The notes beneath the pieces are model-generated. The model was given only the letters and a program-made list of their open reading frames with translations. It ran no database searches and was not told the origin of the DNA. A DNA stretch of 64,000 nt from Paenibacillus sp. yr247 (GTDB lineage: Bacteria > Bacillota > Bacilli > Paenibacillales > NBRC-103111): contig NZ_FNIF01000003.1 in the NCBI RefSeq assembly GCF_900103825.1, forward strand, positions 124,001 to 188,000, in the 5' to 3' direction. Below, in pieces: positions 1 to 8,598 of the stretch. Each line of letters starts with the position of its first letter. The stretch's first letter is position 1. Both the position numbers and the translations under genes were made by a program.

Positions 1-585
1 TATGGAACGATCCTGAGGAGCTGAATCTTTTCCTTGGTGCTCGATATAATTTTTCACTAACTCTCGCTTTGAGTGATAAATATTGGTGATGCCATGTACT
101 TGAACTTCAACAGCCAGCTCTGCATGCTCTTTAAAAGCCAAAACCTGCTCCATATTCAGCTCTCTCGCAAGCACGACACGGGTAGCACCTTGTTTGGCCC
201 AATAATTCGCAGTCGCGTAATTGGTTGACGTCATTTCTGCATTCCAATGGAGCGGCAACGGTTTAGATAAACTACGGGAAGCCATTAGCACAGCGGGATC
301 ACCGAATATGACCGCATCCACACCGTATTCCTGTAATTTTCTCAAATATTCGAATAGCCCCTCTAGAGACTCATTATCGAAAATTTTGTTTACGGCAACA
401 TATACGTTTGCCTTCTTTTCGTGCGCCCAGACTACAGCTTCCTGAATCTCGTCCAGCTTAAATTCTCCTGGAAGACGCATGCCATAGCGCTCTTCGCCAA
501 TGATGACAGCATCTGCGCCTGCTTCAATTAATCTTTTCACTTCAGTTACCGTGCTGCAGCTTACTACTAACTCTGGTTTTTTCAC
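1..585 (-). CDS. U32 family peptidase / tRNA hydroxylation protein, C-terminus cut by window edge
   Basis: The first 195 residues of a U32 family protein. The reading frame opens at a GTG (583-585) with an AGGTAGGG ribosome site just upstream and runs off the left edge. The N-terminus KKPELVVSCSS, followed by EAGADAVIIGEERYG, is the TIM-barrel start typical of YrrN/YrrO (TrhP) proteins. In several bacteria these take part in making 5-hydroxyuridine at the tRNA wobble position; the older label is collagenase-like peptidase. It lies 39 bp downstream of mltG on the same strand, as in the B. subtilis yrr cluster, except that the yrrM methyltransferase gene usually between them is absent. The family call is firm. 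Which paralogue it is cannot be told without the missing C-terminus. Confidence 0.85.
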   Translation of the reverse strand, partial: MKKPELVVSCSTVTEVKRLIEAGADAVIIGEERYGMRLPGEFKLDEIQEAVVWAHEKKANVYVAVNKIFDNESLEGLFEYLRKLQEYGVDAVIFGDPAVLMASRSLSKPLPLHWNAEMTSTNYATANYWAKQGATRVVLARELNMEQVLAFKEHAELAVEVQVHGITNIYHSKRELVKNYIEHQGKDSAPQDRSI

Positions 586-623
586 TTGCTTACCCTACCT
601 TCTGTCTGCTTCCTATCGTGGTT

Positions 624-1730
624 CTAATTAACAGCTTTCTTACTTTCCGCAATATTCTTCTTGTGCTCTTCGAAGGTCTCAGCGAACAGATGCCCTTTTG
701 TCCCATCCTTCTTAGTAACATAGAACAAATACTTCGTCTCTTCCGGATAAATAGCTGCTTTCATCGAGGCAAGGCTCGGACTCGCTATCGGCCCCGGAGG
801 TAAACCTGTGTTTAAATACGTATTATAAGGGCTTTGTATTTGTAGATCCTTCTCCAGCAATCTCTCTTTGGACTTATCGAATAAATATTGTACCGTTGCG
901 TCAATTTGCAAGGGCATGTTCTTCTTCAGCCGGTTTTGAATGACGCCGGATACCAGAGCACGCTCCTCGTTTACTACAACTTCACGTTCAATTAACGATG
1001 CAATCGTCAGCATCTGGTGCACGTTAAGTCCACGTTCCTTGAGCTTGTCCTTCCAGTCCGGAGGAAGAGTTGCTAACTTCTTATCGAGCTGCTGCAGTGT
1101 TCGCTCAATGAACTCTTGTTCCGTTGAGCCCTTCTTGAATTCATAGGTTTCTGGGAATAGATACCCTTCAAGTCGGTGTTTAAGGTTCTTATTATCCGGA
1201 ATCGTTGCAATCGTTTCCTCCTTAAATCCAGTCGGTGAATCTGCCATCTGAAGAAAAACATCCCTATTCCAAGGCGTCTGCTCACTCAGTTTAGCTGCAA
1301 TTTGATCTATAGTATAGCCTTCAGGGATCGTGATCCGGATGACTTCTTCCTTAACGGTCTCGCCTTTATTTAGTTTATCAATCATCTTATCGAACGTCAT
1401 GCCCGGCTTCATACTATACTCGCCTGCTTGAAGCCTGGAGCCTTGTTTCTTCAATTTTAAATAATACATAAAAATCGATGAGTTCTTAATAAGCCCCTTC
1501 GTTTCAAGCTGCTTGGCGATTTGCAAAGATCCAGTGCCTTGTGGAATTGTAACTCTTACTTCTTGCTCAGAGGCAGCTACAGGTTGCAGCGCATTAGCAA
1601 TATACAATCCTAAACCACCTGCTGTTCCGATGATTATGAGCAGCAATAGACCAATAATAAGAAGTGTGAGCTTAAGCTTACTTCGTTTAGGCTTATTCTG
1701 TTCATTTTCTTGTTCAAGCATGTTGTTCAC
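624..1730 (-). CDS. mltG: Endolytic murein transglycosylase MltG
   Basis: A 368-residue YceG/MltG protein that cleaves nascent glycan strands at the outer face of the membrane and so limits strand length. The order is a short basic cytoplasmic tail, one membrane segment at about residues 21-45 (LLIIGLLLLIIIGTAGGLGL), a LysM-like part (VRVTIPQGTG) and the catalytic YceG domain. The likely catalytic Glu is E248 in IASLIEREVV, and the conserved NTYLNTGLPPGPI motif follows. I place the start at GTG 1730, six bases after a perfect AGGAGG; the ATG at 1721 is the alternative. The open frame extends further upstream, through the 5' hairpin element and across the neighbouring DUF1292 gene in another frame, and is not expected to be translated there. 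It belongs to the alaS-ireB-ruvX cluster. Confidence 0.95.
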   Translation of the reverse strand: MNNMLEQENEQNKPKRSKLKLTLLIIGLLLLIIIGTAGGLGLYIANALQPVAASEQEVRVTIPQGTGSLQIAKQLETKGLIKNSSIFMYYLKLKKQGSRLQAGEYSMKPGMTFDKMIDKLNKGETVKEEVIRITIPEGYTIDQIAAKLSEQTPWNRDVFLQMADSPTGFKEETIATIPDNKNLKHRLEGYLFPETYEFKKGSTEQEFIERTLQQLDKKLATLPPDWKDKLKERGLNVHQMLTIASLIEREVVVNEERALVSGVIQNRLKKNMPLQIDATVQYLFDKSKERLLEKDLQIQSPYNTYLNTGLPPGPIASPSLASMKAAIYPEETKYLFYVTKKDGTKGHLFAETFEEHKKNIAESKKAVN

Positions 1731-1736
1731 AATAAT

Positions 1737-1777
1737 CCTCCTAAGAGTTTTCGCAAGAAAACTAACGTCGTAAGCAT
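1737..1777 (-). promoter_or_regulatory. 5' hairpin-SD element, copy before mltG
   Basis: Read on the minus strand, it has the left box GCTTACGA, then a hairpin with arms AGTTTTC/GAAAACT around the loop TTGC, then CTTAGGAGG, the ribosome binding site of mltG (SD 1737-1742, six bases before GTG). The same arrangement recurs before recJ, ruvB, sigW, the safA-like gene, the NlpC/P60 gene and spoIVFA in this window. I know no named family for it. Its function is not known. Confidence 0.75.
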
Positions 1778-1848
1778 AAGCTTTGAGATTTGCTTTACCC
1801 CTAAGCAAACAAAAACGAGCGGATGCAATCCGCTCGGTTGTATGCCTC

Positions 1849-2145
1849 TTACAAGTCATCCTGTTCTGGAAATACCATCTCGTCGTAGAGCTCCGAAACA
1901 GTTTCCCATTCGTCGTCATCTTCGATGGTTTCCAATTCATACTGCCCTTCAGCATCCGTCGTCACTCGGAAAACAGCAACCTCGTCTTCCTTCATGAGCT
2001 CATCGGATTGGAGAACAGCATACGTATAATTTCCATAAACGAATTCTTTAAGAAGATGATACACCGTTGATTCGTCTTGCTCATCAAACAAGATAATATC
2101 ATCCCCGTAAGTTTTTCGCAATACGTCAGAAGGCGTCGTACTCAT
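1849..2145 (-). CDS. DUF1292 domain protein (second of tandem pair)
   Basis: A 98-residue acidic protein with the DUF1292 pattern: a short beta-rich domain ending in E-D-D-E-W-E-x-V, here IEDDDEWETVSEL. Its function is unknown. Its ATG overlaps the stop of the upstream DUF1292 gene by four bases (ATGA), so the two are probably translationally coupled. The upstream gene also has a DUF1292 pattern but the two are diverged in sequence, which suggests an old duplication. The position between ruvX and mltG matches the place of YrzB-type genes in Bacillus. Confidence 0.85.
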   Translation of the reverse strand: MSTTPSDVLRKTYGDDIILFDEQDESTVYHLLKEFVYGNYTYAVLQSDELMKEDEVAVFRVTTDAEGQYELETIEDDDEWETVSELYDEMVFPEQDDL

Positions 2146-2450
2146 GCTTCTTCTTCCTCATCGAATTCTGCCATTAACGTATTGAATGTTTCTTCAACAA
2201 TATTCCATTCTTCTTCATCATCGATGGTAAACAGCTTCAAATCCTCGCCGTCATCATCTTCTTCATAGCGGAATGCGTACACTTCATCGGATTCTTCATC
2301 TCCTCCGTCTGTAGGCACCACCATCATGTACTTCTTATCTGAACCGTCCACTTCGAATTTCATGATAACCTCGAACTCTTCTTCGTTGCCTTCATCGTCC
2401 GGGATGTAAATGATTTCTGGTTCTTCTTCACGCAATTCTTCTTTGGACAT
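2142..2450 (-). CDS. DUF1292 domain protein (YrzB-like, first of tandem pair)
   Basis: A 102-residue, very acidic protein. The core from about residue 24 (EEFEVIMKFEV) to residue 90 (DDEEEWNIVEETF) is the DUF1292 domain found next to ruvX in most Bacillales, where the single gene is often called yrzB. It starts at ATG 2450 after GAGGTG, which overlaps the end of ruvX. It has no signal peptide or membrane segment, so it should be cytoplasmic. No biochemical role has been established for the family as far as I know. Confidence 0.9.
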   Translation of the reverse strand: MSKEELREEEPEIIYIPDDEGNEEEFEVIMKFEVDGSDKKYMMVVPTDGGDEESDEVYAFRYEEDDDGEDLKLFTIDDEEEWNIVEETFNTLMAEFDEEEEA

Positions 2451-2456
2451 GTTCGT

Positions 2457-2873
2457 TCACCTCTTCAAATTGGCATCCATATACCCTTGTAGGATGAGCT
2501 GTGCGGCCATTTTATCGATGACCTGCTTCCGTTTCTTCCGACTCACATCAGCTTCAAGAAGCGTGCGTGTCGCAGCTACGGTTGTTAACCGCTCATCCCA
2601 CAAGTGGACAGGTACACTTAGTTTTTGTTCTAATTCTTTCGAAAATTCGATTGCAAGCTCGCCTCGAGGACCTATTGTGTTGTTCATATTTTTGGGTAAG
2701 CCTACGACAATCTGAGTAACATCATACTGTTTGACAATGGCCTCCAGCCGCTCGATGTCTTCCCCAGGCTTACGTCGATGTATGACTTCTAGCCCTTGGG
2801 CTGTCCATCCAAGCTCATCGCTCATTGCTACACCAATCGTTTTGTCCCCATAATCCAAGCCTATCCATCTCAT
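2457..2873 (-). CDS. ruvX: Holliday junction resolvase-like nuclease RuvX/YqgF
   Basis: A 138-residue RNase H-fold protein of the YqgF/RuvX family, of normal length. Visible motifs are the first acidic strand ([16 protein letters not shown], Asp7), the middle [17 protein letters not shown] and WDERLTT near residue 94. YqgF is linked to 16S/23S rRNA 5' end processing in bacteria and was earlier proposed to resolve Holliday junctions. The start at ATG 2873 follows AAGGAAAAGTG at a rather long spacing. It sits between ireB and the DUF1292 genes, the standard Bacillales order. Confidence 0.95.
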   Translation of the reverse strand: MRWIGLDYGDKTIGVAMSDELGWTAQGLEVIHRRKPGEDIERLEAIVKQYDVTQIVVGLPKNMNNTIGPRGELAIEFSKELEQKLSVPVHLWDERLTTVAATRTLLEADVSRKKRKQVIDKMAAQLILQGYMDANLKR

Positions 2874-2891
2874 GCCGGTTCACTTTTCCTT

Positions 2892-3161
2892 CTATTTGTG
2901 TTGACCCAGATAAGCACGAACTAATTCTTCAATAAGTTCGTCCCGTTCCCGTTTGCGAATGAGGCTCCGAGCATTATTATGCCGTGGAATATAAGCAGGA
3001 TCTCCGGAAAGCAAGTACCCGACAATTTGGTTGATCGGATTATAGCCTTTTTCCTGAAGAGCATCATACACCGCTAATAACACATCTTTGGGCGATGTCT
3101 CAATTTCTTCTGCCTTCACGTTGAACTTCATCGTTTTATCCATGGAACTCATCAGGAGCAC
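2892..3161 (-). CDS. ireB: IreB family regulatory phosphoprotein (YrzL)
   Basis: An 89-residue cytoplasmic protein. The core [11 protein letters not shown] through [18 protein letters not shown] is characteristic of IreB/UPF0297, which always lies between alaS and ruvX. In Enterococcus IreB is a substrate of the Ser/Thr kinase IreK and affects cephalosporin resistance; here the role is inferred. I start it at GTG 3161, seven bases after AAAGGA. ATG 3152 (MSSMDKT) matches the usual annotation but is about 16 bases from that ribosome site. A Thr-rich N-terminus (KTMKF, ETSPKD) could carry phosphorylation sites. Confidence 0.93.
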   Translation of the reverse strand: MLLMSSMDKTMKFNVKAEEIETSPKDVLLAVYDALQEKGYNPINQIVGYLLSGDPAYIPRHNNARSLIRKRERDELIEELVRAYLGQHK

Positions 3162-3264
3162 CCCGCTTTCCTTTTGATACCTTTGTACTATATTTGAAAA
3201 ATGGTCCGTGTATACTGGTTATATTCTCTATGGGATTAAAAATTCCTGTCCCACAGAAAAATAA

Positions 3265-5892
3265 TTATGCGAATTGGGAAAGATGACCTTCAACTCCAGA
3301 CAACGCAGCCTGCAATTTGGATGCATCCTTACCGCCTGCTTGCGCCATATCCGGACGACCGCCACCGCTACCACCTACGGCCAGAGCCACTTCTTTTATG
3401 ATTTTGCCAGCATGGTAGCCTTTAGCCACAAGATCTGGTGTGACAGCAGCAACCAAATTGACTTTGTCATCAGCAACGGCGCCGAGCACGATAACAGCAG
3501 AACCTAACTTCACCTTCATCTCATCCACAATGTTGCGAAGAGAATCAATATCCGCTGCATTCACTTGGGCAGCTAACAAAGATACTCCGGCAGCTTGCTT
3601 CACTTGATCTGTAAGTGAGCCTGCTTCAATGCGTCCAAGTTTGCTCCGCAACGACTCATTCTCACGCGTCAGCTCCTTCATTTGCTGCAGCGTGGCTTCC
3701 AGACGCTTAGGAACATCTTGAACATTCGATTTAAGCATGCCTGCAGTTTCTTTGAGCAATTGCAACTGCTGGTCTAGATATTCATATGCGCTGCGACCCG
3801 AAACTGCTTCGATCCGGCGTACACCGGAACCAATACCGGATTCGCTAACAATTTTGAACAAACCTATTTGGCCCGTATTCTGAACATGACAGCCTCCGCA
3901 TAGCTCTAAGCTGTAATCGCCTACTTGCACGACGCGTACGATATCACCGTATTTCTCGCCGAACAAAGCCATAGCTCCCATTGCTTTCGCGTCTGCGATT
4001 GCTTTCAATGAAATATCTACATTCGTGTTATTCCAAATCTGACGGTTCACACGTTGTTCTACATCCTGAAGCTCTTCGCTGCTAATGCTGCCGAAATGCG
4101 AGAAGTCAAAACGCAGGCGATCTGGTTCAACAAGGGAACCCGCTTGGTTAACATGCGTGCCTAGCACTTCTTTCAGCGCTTTATGCAGCAAATGTGTTGC
4201 TGTATGATTTTTAATGATATCCCCACGCTGAGCAGCTGCTACGATCGCTTCTACCGAATCACCTTTACGCAAAACACCCGACTCCACTACAACCTTGTGA
4301 ACGTGCTGACCATGAGGCGCTTTGATAACATCTTCAACCTTCAATGTTACTTGGTTGCTGCGAATTGTACCATAATCACTCACCTGACCGCCGCTCTCAG
4401 CGTAAAAAGGTGTGCGGTCCAATACAACCTGACATGTCTCACCAACACCGACAATGTCTACGAGTTCGTTCTCATGAATGATCGCCGCGATACTAGCAGT
4501 AACTACCAATTCATTATATCCAACAAATTCGCTTTTAATCGTCAAATCAGACAGCGGTCCGCCTTGTACCTTCATTCCGCCTTCTTTATTGCTAGCAGCT
4601 CTTGCTCGGTCGCGCTGCTCCTGCATGGAGGCATCAAATCCTTCGCGGTCAACCGTCAATCCCTTCTCGGAAGCAAAATCTTCTGTCAAATCGAATGGGA
4701 AGCCATACGTATCATACAGTTTGAATGCGTCCGGTCCACTGATCTGATTCGTACCTGCTTGACGTGTCTTTTCTACCATCTCGGCAAGAATAATCAAGCC
4801 ATCACTTAGCGTTTCATGGAAACGTTCCTCTTCTGTACGGATGACTTTCTCGATAAATTCACGTTTATCTACAACTTCGGTGTAGTAAACTCCCATGATT
4901 TCACCTACAGTAGGTACGAGCTTATGAAGAAAAGGCTTATCAAGTCCAAGTACTTTACCATAACGCACAGCGCGTCGCAGCAAGCGACGGATGATATAAC
5001 CTCGTCCTTCGTTTGAAGGCAGCACCCCATCGCCAACGGAGAAAGCAACTGTCCGGATATGGTCAGCGATTACTTTAAGCGCCACATCGTGCTCTGCGTT
5101 CACATGATATTGCACGCCGGTAAGCTCACAGGCTTTATCAATGATTGGCTTAAACAAATCTGTGTCAAAGTTTGAGTCCACATCCTGCAAGATTGAAGCA
5201 AAACGTTCAAGCCCTGCGCCTGTATCAATGTTTTTGTTAGGAAGCGGTGTATAGCTGCCGTCTTTATTATGGTTGAACTGCGTGAAAACAAGGTTCCACA
5301 CTTCAAGGAAGCGCTCATTTTCCCCGCCAGGCCAGCATTCCGGATCAGATAAATCACCGTATTTATCTCCACGGTCATAGAAAATTTCTGTACAAGGACC
5401 ACATGGACCCTCGCCAATATCCCAGAAATTATCTTCCTTGAGCTTATAAATACGCTCTTCAGGAATACCGATTTGTTTGTTCCAAATCTCAAAAGCTTCC
5501 TCATCATCTTCATGCACAGTGACAGATATACGATCCGGATCAAAGCCGATCCATTGCGGATCAGTCAAGAACTCCCATGCCCAAGGAATAACTTCTTTCT
5601 TAAAGTAATCTCCAATGGAGAAATTCCCTAGCATCTCGAAGAACGTATGATGACGGCGCGTTTTTCCTACGTTTTCAATATCATTGGTACGAATACATTT
5701 TTGAGCATTTGTAATTCGCGGATTTTCAGGAATTTCGCGTCCATCCAAATAAGGCTTTAATGGTGCAATTCCCGCGTTAATCCAAAGCAATGACGGGTCA
5801 TTATGTGGGACGAGTGATGCACTTGGCTCTACCTTATGCCCTTTACTTGCAAAGAACTGCAACCACTTGGAACGAATTTCACTTGCTTTCAT
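3265..5892 (-). CDS. alaS: Alanyl-tRNA synthetase
   Basis: An 875-residue enzyme that charges tRNA-Ala, of full family length. The class II catalytic core includes [18 protein letters not shown] (motif 1 region) and [12 protein letters not shown] (motif 3). The editing domain carries HTATHLLH and CGGCH, which bind zinc and clear Ser/Gly-tRNA. The C-Ala domain ends with [15 protein letters not shown]. The start is ATG 5892 ([10 protein letters not shown]), ten bases after GGAGG; the in-frame TTG three codons earlier sits too close to that site. A T-box leader and consensus promoter precede it, so expression should rise when uncharged tRNA-Ala accumulates. It is the first gene of the alaS-ireB-ruvX cluster. 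Confidence 0.98.
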   Translation of the reverse strand: MKASEIRSKWLQFFASKGHKVEPSASLVPHNDPSLLWINAGIAPLKPYLDGREIPENPRITNAQKCIRTNDIENVGKTRRHHTFFEMLGNFSIGDYFKKEVIPWAWEFLTDPQWIGFDPDRISVTVHEDDEEAFEIWNKQIGIPEERIYKLKEDNFWDIGEGPCGPCTEIFYDRGDKYGDLSDPECWPGGENERFLEVWNLVFTQFNHNKDGSYTPLPNKNIDTGAGLERFASILQDVDSNFDTDLFKPIIDKACELTGVQYHVNAEHDVALKVIADHIRTVAFSVGDGVLPSNEGRGYIIRRLLRRAVRYGKVLGLDKPFLHKLVPTVGEIMGVYYTEVVDKREFIEKVIRTEEERFHETLSDGLIILAEMVEKTRQAGTNQISGPDAFKLYDTYGFPFDLTEDFASEKGLTVDREGFDASMQEQRDRARAASNKEGGMKVQGGPLSDLTIKSEFVGYNELVVTASIAAIIHENELVDIVGVGETCQVVLDRTPFYAESGGQVSDYGTIRSNQVTLKVEDVIKAPHGQHVHKVVVESGVLRKGDSVEAIVAAAQRGDIIKNHTATHLLHKALKEVLGTHVNQAGSLVEPDRLRFDFSHFGSISSEELQDVEQRVNRQIWNNTNVDISLKAIADAKAMGAMALFGEKYGDIVRVVQVGDYSLELCGGCHVQNTGQIGLFKIVSESGIGSGVRRIEAVSGRSAYEYLDQQLQLLKETAGMLKSNVQDVPKRLEATLQQMKELTRENESLRSKLGRIEAGSLTDQVKQAAGVSLLAAQVNAADIDSLRNIVDEMKVKLGSAVIVLGAVADDKVNLVAAVTPDLVAKGYHAGKIIKEVALAVGGSGGGRPDMAQAGGKDASKLQAALSGVEGHLSQFA

Positions 5893-5984
5893 CTCTCTCA
5901 AGCCTCCATATTTATGAATATTGTCAAGGTTGGTGCGAAGCTAAAGTATAAAACTTTACTTTTCTTATCAACTCGAAAACAAAC

Positions 5985-6260
5985 AAAAAACGCCCCTGTA
6001 ACATACAGGGACGAATCATCGCGGTACCACCCTGGTTATTGTGTCTGGCTCATCTTGCCTGTGGCAAGAGGAAACAAACCCAATCTCCTTGTGCGGATCT
6101 TTAACGGGTCCAACCGGTGGAGTTCATCCACACTCCGAAATTAGCATTCAGCCATCCTAGCACCGAAAGGTTCTTCCAGCCGGATAAGCTTATGAAAGCT
6201 GCATTCCGGAACCTTTTCTCTGACAGTGGACTATGGCTTACTAAAATTTCATCAACGTTT
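5985..6260 (-). promoter_or_regulatory. T-box riboswitch of alaS
   Basis: On the minus strand the leader has the Stem I signature (GTTGATGAAATT...AGTAAGCC, near 6254-6230). The upper stem closes with GGCTGAATGCTAATTTC, in which GCT (6145-6143), an Ala codon, occupies the specifier position next to A. The T-box sequence GGTGGTACCGCG lies at 6020-6033. The terminator CCCTGTATGTTACAGGG followed by six T residues is at 5985-6013. Binding of uncharged tRNA-Ala would favour the antiterminator. The specifier reading comes from hand-folding GAAATT with AATTTC. Confidence 0.93.
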
Positions 6261-6284
6261 TTGCTGCAGATCTAGATAAGGCAA

Positions 6285-6313
6285 ATTATAACTTTATGCT
6301 GGTACACTGTCAA
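6285..6313 (-). promoter_or_regulatory. Sigma-A promoter of alaS
   Basis: Minus-strand TTGACA (6308-6313), a 17-base spacer, then TATAAT (6285-6290): a perfect vegetative promoter. The expected start near 6278 is just before the T-box leader. Confidence 0.92.
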
Positions 6314-6377
6314 TATTCCTTCGACTATATCAGAGGTCAAACTTCAATAGAATTTCAAGAAAACATAAAAATTAGTG

Positions 6378-6434
6378 TTGACAATCATTCTCAACGGAAG
6401 TATACTATGTATATTGATAATGATTTTCATTATC
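6378..6434 (+). promoter_or_regulatory. Plus-strand promoter with two Fur boxes
   Basis: TTGACA (6378-6383), 17 bases, TATACT (6401-6406) form a near-perfect sigma-A promoter on the plus strand. It is overlapped by two Fur-type operators. The first is TGACAATCATTCTCA (6379-6393) across the -35. The second is the 19-bp GATAATGATTTTCATTATC (6416-6434) at the transcription start, close to the classical Fur consensus. This is the layout of a tightly iron-repressed gene, yet no convincing gene follows before the convergent AI-2E gene at 6613. Confidence 0.85.
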
Positions 6435-6529
6435 GAAAACGAAACAAGCTTTAAAATTCAGTATACTTATTCCGTAGCCCATTCGATGGTTTACGTATGG
6501 CCACACCTTTCATATCCTCAACCCTCGTA

Positions 6530-6580
6530 CAGAACCCCTATGGACCATGATCCCGCAAGTCATGGTTCACAGGGGTTCTG
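6530..6580 (+). repeat. Long symmetric hairpin downstream of the Fur promoter
   Basis: Arms CAGAACCCCT (6530-6539) and AGGGGTTCTG (6571-6580) pair perfectly. After a symmetric four-base internal loop, ACCATGA (6544-6550) pairs with TCATGGT (6560-6566) around a nine-base loop. No T-run follows on either strand, so it is not a classical terminator. It could be the body of a small RNA made from the Fur-regulated promoter, or an RNA stability structure. A 57-codon frame (ATG 6420 to 6593) runs through it but has no ribosome site. Confidence 0.6.
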
Positions 6581-6612
6581 TGCGTCTACCTAGTCTACTC
6601 CTAATTGAAAAG

Positions 6613-7683
6613 TTATGTCGTTGGCTTATGAACATAGTTAAGGAAAACATGTTGAATAATAACCTTCAATACGGCAAAAAAAGGTACGGCTAAAATTAAG
6701 CCCACAATACCCGCTACTTCCCCGCCTACAAGTAACGCAAAGATGATGAACAACGGATGCATATGCAGCGATCTACCCACCACTTGAGGTGAAATGACAT
6801 TACCTTCTAGAATCTGAACGGATAAATTCACCAGTGCGACGAATAACACCATTTTCAAAGATATCGTTGAAGCCATAATGATTGCCGGTGCCGCTCCAAA
6901 GAAAGGCCCCAGATAAGGGATAATATTAAATATCGCCACAACACTCGCGAGCAGCAGAGCATAAGGCATACCAACTAACCAATATCCAAGATACGCAAGA
7001 CCCCCGATAATCAAACAAACTAACAGTTGTCCGCGGATATAATTACCAAGCGCTGTATCAATATCAACCAGTAGTTTGATTGTTTTCTTACGATGCTCCC
7101 GCGGTACAATAGCTAAAGCCGTTTTCTCAATAATTTGGAAATCCTTCAAGATGTAAAAAGCAACGAACGGAACGATAAAAGCAATAAACAGCATATTGAT
7201 CGTGTTGCCAATTTGATTCATGTAGTTCGAAATGGCCATAGAAATGCTATTTTCTAGCTTTGTAAGTGAATGATTAAATCCTGAGCGCACACTTTCGGGC
7301 AGCAGTTGATTTTGATTAAAACCATCGACAAGAGATTGAGCACGCATAGCCATTTGGGGCATATGCTCGTTTAGTTCTGCAATTTGAGTTATAAACATCG
7401 GCGTCATATTCATAATAATGACAGTGAGCGATGAGATAAATACACTATAAATCAGCAGTACAGCTATCGTTCTCGGTACTTTCCGTTGGTTAAGAACATT
7501 TACAATGGGGTTCAATATGTACGAAATAATCACAGCTATAAAAAATGGCGTTAAGATGGCTTTGATAAAGGTAAATAAGTTAAACAGGATAGGCTTTATT
7601 TGCAAAAGCATATACAAAATGCTCAAGGCAAGCAGTGTGTACACTAACCCGACAAACCATCTATTTTTCCAAAAACGTTCCAT
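6613..7683 (-). CDS. AI-2E family transporter (YrrI-like)
   Basis: A 356-residue integral membrane protein of the AI-2E/UPF0118 exporter family with about eight membrane segments. Two are at the N-terminus (YTLLALSILYMLL, FTFIKAILTPFFIAVII). A soluble stretch with predicted helices lies at residues 105-190. The C-terminal half carries NIIPYLGPFFGAAPAII and the family's GNVISPQVVGRSLHMHPL motif. The start is ATG 7683 (MERFWKNRW) after GAGGTGAAAGG; the longer upstream frame lacks a ribosome site. B. subtilis has yrrI at the same place beside alaS. Members have been described as quorum-signal, organic-ion or sodium/proton transporters, so the substrate here is open. Confidence 0.9.
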   Translation of the reverse strand: MERFWKNRWFVGLVYTLLALSILYMLLQIKPILFNLFTFIKAILTPFFIAVIISYILNPIVNVLNQRKVPRTIAVLLIYSVFISSLTVIIMNMTPMFITQIAELNEHMPQMAMRAQSLVDGFNQNQLLPESVRSGFNHSLTKLENSISMAISNYMNQIGNTINMLFIAFIVPFVAFYILKDFQIIEKTALAIVPREHRKKTIKLLVDIDTALGNYIRGQLLVCLIIGGLAYLGYWLVGMPYALLLASVVAIFNIIPYLGPFFGAAPAIIMASTISLKMVLFVALVNLSVQILEGNVISPQVVGRSLHMHPLFIIFALLVGGEVAGIVGLILAVPFFAVLKVIIQHVFLNYVHKPTT

Positions 7684-7837
7684 TCCTTTCACCTCGGTAA
7701 TTCCAAATAAGTTTTCGCTCATACAGTATATGTACAAGCTGGCCAAATTAACCCTTGGAATAAGGACCAACAACAAAAAACGCCACTCTTCAAGCACGAA
7801 TTATGCTCAAAAAGTAACGTTTCATAAATTATTATTG

Positions 7838-8038
7838 TTAATTTGCGTGCTCTTGGATAAGAGGAATTTCTTCCTCAAAAAATAAATCATCCAGAGAACT
7901 CAGTGTACCGTCTTCCTCTACTTGAAACACGGACATTTTCTCGCCGTTAACGCTGAGTTCAATAAAGCAACCCCAGCAGTAAAATTGATGGGAACCGATT
8001 TTTCCAATGTCTTTGGAATTACAGTTTGGACAACGCAT
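7838..8038 (-). CDS. Small zinc-ribbon-like protein
   Basis: A 66-residue protein beginning MRCPNCNSKDIGKIGSHQFYC, with a CPNC and a YCWGC knuckle 17-20 residues apart, which looks like a four-Cys zinc ribbon. The C-terminal half is acidic (FFEEEIPLIQ). The start at ATG 8038 follows GGGTGAG. It lies 10 bp after the PRC-barrel gene on the same strand and is probably co-transcribed. I know no function; proteins of this kind are common in Paenibacillus as hypothetical proteins. Confidence 0.75.
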   Translation of the reverse strand: MRCPNCNSKDIGKIGSHQFYCWGCFIELSVNGEKMSVFQVEEDGTLSSLDDLFFEEEIPLIQEHAN

Positions 8039-8048
8039 CTAACTCACC

Positions 8049-8570
8049 CTATTCTTCTTTGGATACGAAGAGTTCTTCTACTTCCTGAGCACAATGTACA
8101 GGCACTATAATGGCGTCTTCCCCTTTGGTTGCCGAATCCGGCATGGGTAGCCATCTACGCCCTTCCTTTAAATCAGAAATAAACCCTTCGGACAATTCAT
8201 AACCTATTATTTGTTTACCCCAATCCTGGTTTAAATAAACATCTTCTACCACGCCTAATTTGTGTCCTCCCACTGTAATGACGGGAAGTCCTTTAAACTT
8301 GCGGCTTCCTTCAAGGAAAGAATAACATTCTTCCACCTGCTCAAACTCGCGAATGACACTTTCGTTCGGTATGGTAATGGCATCTTCTCCGGCTGCAACG
8401 ATTCCCTCCCACGGTATGTAGCGTAAGGCAGAAAACCAATTCTTTACTTCGAGCACGATGCCTCGTATATGCCATTCAGGGTCGACTAACAAATCTTTAA
8501 CTTGACCTATTTGCTTACCGGAATCTACCGTTAGAACGGGAAGTCCGATCAAATCATGCGCTTTGCGCAA
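8049..8570 (-). CDS. yrrD: PRC-barrel domain protein (YrrD-like)
   Basis: A 173-residue protein with two PRC-barrel repeats: one at about residues 3-75 (GLPVLTVDSGKQIGQVKDLLVDP), the other at 90-160 (GLPVITVGGHKLGVVEDVYLN). PRC barrels bind partners such as RNA-processing factors or photosynthetic complexes; the role of YrrD is not established. The start is TTG 8570, eight bases after AGGAGG, since no ATG fits. It sits next to the cysteine desulfurase, cymR and mnmA genes as in B. subtilis. No membrane segment is visible. Confidence 0.85.
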   Translation of the reverse strand: MRKAHDLIGLPVLTVDSGKQIGQVKDLLVDPEWHIRGIVLEVKNWFSALRYIPWEGIVAAGEDAITIPNESVIREFEQVEECYSFLEGSRKFKGLPVITVGGHKLGVVEDVYLNQDWGKQIIGYELSEGFISDLKEGRRWLPMPDSATKGEDAIIVPVHCAQEVEELFVSKEE

Positions 8571-8598
8571 GCTTTATTCCTCCTAGAACCACCCGGTA

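Noticed and set aside
4183-4809. 208-codon plus-strand frame inside alaS
   Set aside because: Shadow of the alaS coding strand; no ribosome site and no recognisable domain.
6420-6593. 57-codon frame behind the Fur promoter as an iron-regulated peptide
   Set aside because: Its ATG lies inside the Fur box next to the predicted transcript start, with no Shine-Dalgarno. Kept only as an alternative to a small RNA.
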